Source of the DNA: Candidatus Acetothermia bacterium
GTDB lineage: Bacteria; Bipolaricaulota; Bipolaricaulia; UBA7950; UBA9294
Length of the DNA: 18,684 nt
NCBI GenBank assembly: GCA_003650505.1
Contig: QMQL01000005.1
Span: 1-18,684 of the forward strand
Direction of reading: 5' to 3'
The notes under the pieces: model-generated
The model's input: the letters and a program-made list of their open reading frames with translations, nothing else
What the model was told of the DNA's origin: nothing
Database searches by the model: none
Part shown: piece after piece, positions 13,879 to 18,684 of the stretch
Numbering within the stretch: position 1 is the stretch's first letter
Layout of the letters: every line of letters starts with the position of its first letter
Translations under genes and position numbers: made by a program

Positions 13879-15146
13879 CCTACGACCCGGTCCGCGGGAT
13901 GCGGGACATCCTCCCCGACGAGGTCGGTTGGTGGCGGCTGGCTGAGGAGAAGTTCCGCGAGGTCGCACGCCTTTACAACTACCGGGAGATCCGCTTCCCG
14001 ATCCTCGAGGCGACCGAGCTGTTCACGCGCGGGATCGGCGAGTCGACCGACGTCGTGGGGAAGCAGATGTACACCTTCCCCGACCGGAAGGGGCGGAGCC
14101 TCACCCTCAGGCCGGAAGGGACGGCGTCGGCCGCCCGCGCCTACCTGACCGCCGGGCTGCAGGTCAAGGAGCCGTTCCAGAAGTGGTTCTACATCGGCCC
14201 GATGTTCCGCTACGAGAAGCCGCAGAAGGGCCGCTCCCGGCAGTTCCACCAGTACGGGATCGAAGCGATCGGATCGCTCGATCCGGGGCTCGACGCGGAA
14301 GTGATCTCCCTCGCACGGTCGCTGATGGAGAGGCTCGGCCTGGGAGGGCTCCGCCTCCGGCTGAACTCGATCGGGTGCGCGAAGGATCGAGAGGCCTATC
14401 GGGAGGCCCTCAAGGAGCACTTCTCGGATCGGATCTCCTCGATGTGCACCGATTGCCGGCGCCGCTACCGGGACAACCCGATCCGGATCCTCGACTGCAA
14501 GGAGGAGATCTGTCGGCCGCACATCGAATCGGCGCCGAAGAGCGTCGATCATCTGTGCGCGGAGTGCAGGGAGCATCTCGAGGGGGTGAGGGAGAGGCTC
14601 GACTTCCTCGGCCTCGGATACGAGCTCGACTACCGGCTGGTCCGCGGGCTCGACTATTATACCAGGACGGTATTCGAACTCTCCTCCGATGCCCTCGGCG
14701 CCCAGGACAGCCTGATCGGCGGAGGGCGCTACGACGGGCTGATCGAGTCCCTCGGCGGGCCGCCGACCCCGGCGATCGGGTTCGCCGGCGGGATGGAACG
14801 GCTCGTCCTCGCCCTGCAGGAGGATGGGAAGATCCGACCGGAGGGGGAGCCCCTCGACCTGTTCATCGCCACCCTCGGGGATGAGGCCTCCCGGGCCGGG
14901 CTGAAGCTCGCGGAGGAGATCCGCTCCGCCGGCCTCTCCGTCGATCTCGACCACCGGGGGCGCTCGTTCCGGAAACAACTGAACCTCGCAAACAGGCTCG
15001 GGGCGTCCTCCCTCCTCGTCCTCGGGGACGAAGAGCTGGAATCGAAGGAGGGGAAGCTGAAGGACCTCTCGAGCGGGAAGGAGGAGGGGGTCGAGCTCAT
15101 CTCAAGCGGGATCATAGACCGGCTGAGAAGGAAGAAGGGGGTTTGA
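13875..15146 (+). CDS. hisS: Histidine--tRNA ligase
   Basis: This class II synthetase charges tRNA-His. The 423-residue protein begins with DPVRGMRDILPDE. It has the motif 2 region WFYIGPMFRYEKPQKGRSRQFHQYG, quoted here in parts as FRYEKPQKGR and QFHQYGIEAIG. The histidine-specific motifs are LVRGLDYYTRTVFE and IGGGRYDGLI. The Cys-containing insertion CRRRYRDNPIRILDCKEEIC is common in bacterial HisS. The C-terminal anticodon-binding domain covers about 325-423. The ATG overlaps ribH by four bases, which places a translation gene inside the riboflavin transcript. A good Shine-Dalgarno sequence (GAGGAGG) for the next gene lies directly after its stop. Confidence 0.97.
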   Translation: MTYDPVRGMRDILPDEVGWWRLAEEKFREVARLYNYREIRFPILEATELFTRGIGESTDVVGKQMYTFPDRKGRSLTLRPEGTASAARAYLTAGLQVKEPFQKWFYIGPMFRYEKPQKGRSRQFHQYGIEAIGSLDPGLDAEVISLARSLMERLGLGGLRLRLNSIGCAKDREAYREALKEHFSDRISSMCTDCRRRYRDNPIRILDCKEEICRPHIESAPKSVDHLCAECREHLEGVRERLDFLGLGYELDYRLVRGLDYYTRTVFELSSDALGAQDSLIGGGRYDGLIESLGGPPTPAIGFAGGMERLVLALQEDGKIRPEGEPLDLFIATLGDEASRAGLKLAEEIRSAGLSVDLDHRGRSFRKQLNLANRLGASSLLVLGDEELESKEGKLKDLSSGKEEGVELISSGIIDRLRRKKGV

Positions 15147-15159
15147 AGAGGAGGTTGCG

Positions 15160-15642
15160 ATGGAGCTCAAACGCGTACCGATCGAGAACCCCGACGGATT
15201 GAACCTCGTCCTCGGCCAGTCCCACTTCATCAAGACGGTCGAGGACCTGCACGAGGCGCTGGTCACGGCGGTCCCCGGGATCCGGTTCGGCCTCGCGTTC
15301 AACGAGGCATCAGGGCCGTGCCTGATCCGGCACACGGGGACGGACGAAGGCCTGGAGGAGCTTGCGATCCGGAACGCCTCTGCCATCGGGGCGGGGCATG
15401 CGTTCATCCTCTTCCTCAAGGATGCCTTCCCGATCAACGTGATGGACGCAATCAAGCGCACCCCCGAAGTCTGCCGGATATTCTGCGCCACCGCCAATCC
15501 GGTCGAGGTGGTCGTCGCCGAGACGGAACTGGGACGCGGGATCCTCGGCGTCATCGACGGATCCTCGCCGAAGGGGACGGAACGGGCAGCCGATATCGAG
15601 GAGAGGAAGGCGTTCCTCCGGAGGATCGGATACAAGCTGTAA
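15160..15642 (+). CDS. Adenosine-specific kinase family protein (COG1839/DUF355)
   Basis: This 160-residue protein matches the small family typified by an adenosine-binding protein of Pyrobaculum aerophilum and named adenosine-specific kinase. The conserved segments are easy to see: GLAFNEASGPCLIRHTG, GAGHAFILFLKDAFPINVMD, then CRIFCATANPVEVVVAET and GRGILGVIDGSSPKG. The family is frequent in archaea and thermophilic or anaerobic bacteria. Its biological role is poorly established, so the kinase name should be read as a family label. The ATG follows GAGGAGGTTGCG. It is the last gene of the ribE-to-hisS run; no T-run terminator follows it. Confidence 0.9.
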   Translation: MELKRVPIENPDGLNLVLGQSHFIKTVEDLHEALVTAVPGIRFGLAFNEASGPCLIRHTGTDEGLEELAIRNASAIGAGHAFILFLKDAFPINVMDAIKRTPEVCRIFCATANPVEVVVAETELGRGILGVIDGSSPKGTERAADIEERKAFLRRIGYKL

Positions 15643-15653
15643 TCTGTCCCCGG

Positions 15654-15682
15654 TTGAAACCGGCCCGAAAAAACTGTAGGCT
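15654..15682 (+). promoter_or_regulatory. Predicted promoter of the ABC exporter operon
   Basis: TTGAAA (15654-15659) and TAGGCT (15677-15682) are separated by 17 bp. Transcription from here would give a leader of about 150 bases with several stem-loops. A weaker alternative, TTGTCG-18 bp-TATACG at 15795-15824, sits so close to the gene that almost no leader would remain. Confidence 0.45.
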
Positions 15683-15700
15683 TGCGGCAATCGACCGGTC

Positions 15701-15790
15701 CCTTCCTGACCGAACAGGAGGTCGCAGCCGATGAGAAGGATCCGCCAGCTCTAGAACCGAACGGTTCGCTGCCCGGTGAGCTGTTCACCG
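15701..15790 (+). promoter_or_regulatory. Attenuator-like leader with possible 7-codon peptide MRRIRQL
   Basis: A stem at 15702-15708/15715-15721 (7 bp including one G-U pair, 6-base loop) completely pairs the AGGAGG at 15716-15721. Nine bases after that AGGAGG is an ATG at 15731, opening a 7-codon ORF that ends in TAG at 15752-15754 and encodes Arg at positions 2, 3 and 5. Two hairpins follow: GAACCG-AA-CGGTTC (15754-15767) and CGGTGA-GCTGT-TCACCG (15774-15790), the latter followed by a partly T-rich CTTATTGT. An alternative stem, CGGTC (15696-15700) with GACCG (15708-15712), would exclude the first one. The layout resembles leader-peptide attenuation of resistance genes. Function is inferred only. 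Confidence 0.35.
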
Positions 15791-15840
15791 CTTATTGTCG
15801 ACCGGTTATCCCCGCGTTTATACGTACCCAAGGAGCGATT

Positions 15841-16662
15841 ATGAATGCGCACCCGCTCGAAATCGAGGGCGTGCGGAAGGTCTTCACCAGAAAGGATCGG
15901 ACGAAACGCCAGAGACCGCTTGAGAGGAGGAAGAGGGAGGTGGTCGTCGCCCTCAAGGGGATCGACCTCACCATCGAACGGGGCGAGATATTCGGCGTCC
16001 TCGGTCCGAATGGATCGGGCAAGTCGACGTTGATCCGGCTCGTGTCGACCCTCCTCCTCCCCGATTCGGGGAGGATCCGCGTATTCGACCACGATGTGGA
16101 GCACGAGCCGTTCGCCGTGAAGCGGCTGATCAACCGCGTCTCGGTCGACGCCGCGTTCTTCAAGAAGTTCTCCCCGATCGAGAACCTCCTCTACGCCGCC
16201 CGCCTGTACGGCTTGAACGCGAAGAAGGCACGGGAGGATATGAAGCGGATCATGAAGAGGCTCGGACTCAAGGAGGAGACGTTCAATCAGCCGATGGAGC
16301 AGATGTCGCGGGGGATGCAGCAGAAGGTCGCCGTCGCCCGCGGGCTCCTCACATCCCCGATCCTCCTCCTCCTCGACGAGCCGACCACCGGGCTCGACCC
16401 GCATTCCAAACGGGATGTGCAGAAGTTCGTCCGGGAGATCCGCGAGATCCACGACGCAACCGTCCTTCTCACCACGCACGACATGGAGGAGGCCGATCGG
16501 CTCTGCGACCGGATCGCGATCATCGACGAGGGAAAGATCGTCGCCCTCGACACCCCGGATCGGCTGAAACGCTCGGTCGCGTCGCCGGAAGGAGGGAAGA
16601 CGACCCTCGAGGACGTCTTCCTCTCCCTGACCGGTCACAGGTTGGAAGAGGAGGGAGAATGA
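15841..16662 (+). CDS. ABC-2 type exporter, ATP-binding protein
   Basis: This is the ATPase subunit of a DrrA/CcmA-like ABC exporter; the substrate is unknown. The 273-residue protein has Walker A GPNGSGKST (55-63), a signature of the form MSRGMQQK (155-162), Walker B LLLLDEP with E180, a D-loop and the switch His in TTHD (H213). The Q-loop position reads RVSVDAAFFKKFSP, without a glutamine. A strongly basic insertion (residues 18-33, RKDRTKRQRPLERRKR) separates the first strand from the rest of the domain and is unusual. The tail TTLEDVFLSLTGH is typical of this subfamily. I chose the ATG at 15841, with AAGGAG (15830-15835) 5 bases upstream. It overlaps the permease gene by ATGA. Confidence 0.9.
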   Translation: MNAHPLEIEGVRKVFTRKDRTKRQRPLERRKREVVVALKGIDLTIERGEIFGVLGPNGSGKSTLIRLVSTLLLPDSGRIRVFDHDVEHEPFAVKRLINRVSVDAAFFKKFSPIENLLYAARLYGLNAKKAREDMKRIMKRLGLKEETFNQPMEQMSRGMQQKVAVARGLLTSPILLLLDEPTTGLDPHSKRDVQKFVREIREIHDATVLLTTHDMEEADRLCDRIAIIDEGKIVALDTPDRLKRSVASPEGGKTTLEDVFLSLTGHRLEEEGE

Positions 16663-17483
16663 ACCGGCTGATACGGGAGATGCGGGGGGCGTACGCGTTC
16701 GTCGAGCGGAACTTCAACCTGATCAAGCGCTACTGGGGCTGGGAGCTCGTCTGGCTGATCTACTCGCTCGTCAATTCCCTCGCCGTCACCTACATCGGAG
16801 CGGGGATGGAGAGGATCAGCGGCCAGGCACTCGACACCGAGTACCTGATCACGTATCTCCTCGTGGGGACCCTGATCTGGCAGTACCTCTCCGTGATCTT
16901 CTATGCGATAAGCGAGATGATCGCCTGGGAGCGGTGGGAAGGGACGATCGAGTACACGTTCATGGCTCCGGTATCCCGGGCGACCCACCTCGTCGGGACG
17001 ACCCTGTTCGCCATCGGCTACGGGATCATCCGGACACTGATCATCCTCGCGATCGTCGCCTCCTTCTTCCATCTCGACCTCGGCGGGGCGAACCTGTCCG
17101 GAGCGGTCCTCCTCCTTCTGGCAGGGAGCGTATCGTTCGTCGGACTGGGGATCCTCGCCGCCGTCCTCCCCCTACTCTACCCGGAGAGGGGGGCGCAGAT
17201 GACGAACGCCGCCGCCGCCATCCTCCTCCTCATCTCCGGGGTCTACTACCCGGTAGAGACCCTCCCCGGCTGGCTGCAGACGATCGCTTCGGCATCCCCG
17301 GCCACCTACGTTATCGAGGGGATGCGCGCCTGCCTCCTCCACGGGGAACCGACTGTCACCCTCCTCCCGACGGTCTTCATCCTGATCGGGGTCGGAATCG
17401 GTGTGATCCTGATCGGCTTGTTCGTCTTCCGGTACGTAGAGGCCTACGCCAAGCGGGCGGGGAGGCTTAAGCGGAGCGGCTAA
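16659..17483 (+). CDS. ABC-2 type exporter, permease protein
   Basis: This is the membrane subunit paired with the preceding ATPase. The 274-residue hydrophobic protein has about six predicted membrane segments, for example LVWLIYSLVNSLAVTYIG, YLLVGTLIWQYLSVIFYAI and IIRTLIILAIVASFF. It carries the ABC-2 hallmark ISGVYYPVETLPGWLQ followed by IASASPATYVIEGMR. The cytoplasmic loop EGTIEYTFMAPVSRATHLVG fits the coupling region of this family. Export of drugs, lipids, peptides or polysaccharide is possible; the sequence does not decide. Its start overlaps the ATPase stop by 4 bp (ATGA), and a strong hairpin follows 8 bases after its stop. Confidence 0.9.
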   Translation: MNRLIREMRGAYAFVERNFNLIKRYWGWELVWLIYSLVNSLAVTYIGAGMERISGQALDTEYLITYLLVGTLIWQYLSVIFYAISEMIAWERWEGTIEYTFMAPVSRATHLVGTTLFAIGYGIIRTLIILAIVASFFHLDLGGANLSGAVLLLLAGSVSFVGLGILAAVLPLLYPERGAQMTNAAAAILLLISGVYYPVETLPGWLQTIASASPATYVIEGMRACLLHGEPTVTLLPTVFILIGVGIGVILIGLFVFRYVEAYAKRAGRLKRSG

Positions 17484-17490
17484 ATGATGA

Positions 17491-17512
17491 AGGCGCGGGA
17501 TTTCCCGCGCCT
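17491..17512. terminator. Hairpin terminator between convergent genes
   Basis: AGGCGCGGG and CCCGCGCCT form a 9-bp stem around the loop ATTT. On the plus strand no T-run follows. On the minus strand the stem is followed by the T-rich TTCATCATTT, so it works best as the intrinsic terminator of the TatT-like gene that ends at 17537. It may also stop or protect the exporter transcript that ends at 17483. Confidence 0.75.
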
Positions 17513-17536
17513 CCATACCCTCCTATACGCTGAAGC

Positions 17537-18541
17537 CTACAGGTGCTCTTCTACCTCTTCCAGGAATTCCGCCGCCTTTTCCTGTGATATCGCGTTATAA
17601 AGCGGGTGCTTATCCCCGATCGGCTCGGCGAGAATGTCGGCGAGGATCCGTTTCGCATCCTCCCATAGACCCCCTTGTTCAATCCCTTTCCAAGCGAGGT
17701 ATTCCATCAGGTAGTACTCCACAAAGAAGAGTCGGTTCTCGAAGTACTCGTTCGCTGCCGGGTCGAATTGAGAGTAGGCTGGGCAATCTTCGCATTCCGC
17801 TTCCGCACATAGCTGCGGCTCATCGACGACCTTACAGAAATAATAAAGCGATTTGGCGAGGTTCTTCCGGAAGTAGCCCATGGGGAGCTTCTCCATCCCG
17901 CCCCAGAAGGCTCCCAAAGAACGGTACGTCCCGTAGCTGTTGTACGTATCGTCAAGCTCGAGGAGCCGGAACATCATCGCCTCGGACTTCGGTGGGACGC
18001 CCCAGATGAGCATCGCTTTCAGCTTGTCGTCCTTCGTCTGCGAGATGGACCGGAGCCAATTGGCGTTGGTCCAGTAAAGCGCGGCAACGTCCGTTTCCGC
18101 CCGCACGGCTGCGATGAATCCGTCCTGTTGCTCTATCCGTACGAATTCCGGGTTCATCCGGAGGCTCTTCATCCCCCAGTTTTTCCCCTTTAAGTACATC
18201 GCGATGACGTCCGCGGTCGTCACATCGGGATCGTTCTGAAGGAAGGCATCCATTAGGGTGTAATAGGCCTGGGATAGCTTGTTAAGGAGGTCCTTGTCGG
18301 CCGGATCAACGGCAAGCGCACCGACCGCGTCTTCATCCGTCTCGGCGAGTCCATCAGGAACCCCGATCGCCTCTTTGAGGGCGTCGATCGCCTCTTCCAG
18401 CTGTTGCTGCCCTTCCTCGCTGTAGGGGACCATGATGTCACTCCCCTGGAACAGGGCGAGCGCGTCGTCGAGGCTCAACGCATAGGTCAGACAACCGAAC
18501 CCCACAAGGAACATAAGCGCCAACGGTATGAGCCTTCTCAT
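17537..18541 (-). CDS. TRAP transporter TatT-like protein
   Basis: This 334-residue protein resembles the TatT family (Treponema pallidum Tp0956), helical TPR-like periplasmic lipoproteins that associate with TRAP solute-binding proteins. It has an N-terminal hydrophobic export segment (MRRLIPLALMFLVGFGC). C17 could be a lipidation site, but the preceding residues VGFG are a poor lipobox. Paired helices follow, and the family-like segment YGTYRSLGAFWGGMEKLPMG lies at about 204-222. After that, YYFCKVVDEPQLCAEAECEDC holds four cysteines (C236, C245, C250, C253) that may form disulfides or bind metal. I chose the ATG at 18541, with AGGAGG 9 bases upstream; a TTG at 18562 lies upstream of that site. 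No TRAP DctP/Q/M genes are visible. The family call is moderately sure. Confidence 0.7.
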   Translation of the reverse strand: MRRLIPLALMFLVGFGCLTYALSLDDALALFQGSDIMVPYSEEGQQQLEEAIDALKEAIGVPDGLAETDEDAVGALAVDPADKDLLNKLSQAYYTLMDAFLQNDPDVTTADVIAMYLKGKNWGMKSLRMNPEFVRIEQQDGFIAAVRAETDVAALYWTNANWLRSISQTKDDKLKAMLIWGVPPKSEAMMFRLLELDDTYNSYGTYRSLGAFWGGMEKLPMGYFRKNLAKSLYYFCKVVDEPQLCAEAECEDCPAYSQFDPAANEYFENRLFFVEYYLMEYLAWKGIEQGGLWEDAKRILADILAEPIGDKHPLYNAISQEKAAEFLEEVEEHL

Positions 18542-18573
18542 CTTCCTCAACCTCCTAGTCAATCGTTGCCCGG

Positions 18574-18602
18574 ACTATACCGGAATCGTTCCGCACCGAC
18601 AA
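18574..18602 (-). promoter_or_regulatory. Predicted promoter of the TatT-like gene, with internal palindrome
   Basis: On the minus strand, TTGTCG (18602-18597) and TATAGT (18579-18574) are separated by 17 bp. The spacer contains the inverted repeat CGGAA-TCG-TTCCG (18581-18593), a possible operator lying exactly between the -35 and -10 boxes. Confidence 0.5.
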
Positions 18603-18625
18603 ACGATGAACTTCGCTCCTCTATC

Positions 18626-18684
18626 TGGACGAGGTATGGTCCCCTGGTTTATAGTTCGCTCGCATTCGAGTAAGGAAGGAGGAA
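18626..18684 (+). promoter_or_regulatory. Promoter and ribosome-binding site of a gene beyond the right edge
   Basis: TGGACG (18626-18631) and TATAGT (18650-18655) are separated by 18 bp and followed by AAGGAAGGAGGAA at the window end, with AGGAGG at 18677-18682. A start codon is expected within about 10 bases past the edge. The gene would diverge from the TatT-like gene; its identity cannot be seen. Confidence 0.45.

Noticed and set aside
15650..15673. Hairpin CCGGT-TGAA-ACCGG followed by a run of A as a terminator after the adenosine-specific kinase gene
   Set aside because: The run is A, not T, on the plus strand, and no gene on the minus strand ends here. The segment is better read as part of a TTGAAA-17-TAGGCT promoter.
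15682..15840. N-terminal extension of the ABC ATPase from a TTG at 15682
   Set aside because: There is no ribosome-binding site before the TTG, and the extension has no similarity to ABC proteins. The ATG at 15841 has AAGGAG at good spacing and gives a normal start of the domain.

Overview
The window is a gene-dense stretch of GC-rich bacterial chromosome. It carries 17 protein-coding genes, one of them cut by the left edge, plus a possible 7-codon leader peptide. The genes are largely housekeeping, with tight operon overlaps and GTG/TTG starts alongside ATG. No tRNA, rRNA, CRISPR array, insertion sequence or prophage gene was seen. A class III (oxygen-sensitive) ribonucleotide reductase points to an anaerobe. 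YidC with a large periplasmic domain and a TRAP-associated TatT-like protein point to a diderm-type envelope. An archaeal-type adenosine-specific kinase family protein suggests a deep-branching, possibly thermophilic lineage. Candidatus Bipolaricaulota (OP1/Acetothermia) would fit, but this is a guess from gene content, not a demonstrated placement.

Layout, left to right. (1) A partial glmU-like gene on the minus strand has an intact-looking acetyltransferase half and a degenerate uridylyltransferase half; it diverges from trpS. (2) trpS runs tail to tail, 4 bp apart, into the minus-strand nrdD / glycyl-radical ORF / nrdG operon. There the glycyl radical domain of NrdD is a separate 65-residue polypeptide with its own Shine-Dalgarno sequence and TTG start. 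(3) After a 254-bp divergent promoter region comes the plus-strand operon rpsT-secF-recJ. (4) recJ meets mnmE tail to tail with no bases between the stop codons. mnmE is the last gene of the minus-strand operon yidC-khpB(jag)-mnmE. (5) A 92-bp divergent spacer holding a perfect 20-bp palindrome separates yidC from the plus-strand run ribE-ribBA-ribH-hisS-adenosine-specific kinase. (6) A roughly 200-bp leader region with stem-loops and a possible Arg-rich leader peptide precedes a two-gene ABC-2 type exporter. (7) A hairpin terminator separates the exporter from a minus-strand TatT-like gene, whose promoter diverges from a plus-strand gene that starts just past the right edge.

How the genes work together. 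RibBA, RibH and RibE cover most of riboflavin synthesis from GTP and ribulose-5-phosphate, but RibD is absent here. YidC and SecF serve membrane protein insertion and export, and YidC is co-transcribed with an RNA-binding protein and a tRNA-modifying GTPase, a widely conserved arrangement. TrpS, HisS, S20 and MnmE serve translation. NrdD, its radical ORF and NrdG would together make deoxyribonucleotides without oxygen.

The least ordinary features are the split anaerobic reductase, the attenuator-like leader before the exporter, the eroded GlmU nucleotidyltransferase domain, the palindrome shared by the divergent yidC and ribE promoters, and a possible AUU start on rpsT. All functional calls come from reading motifs by eye; no database search was run.
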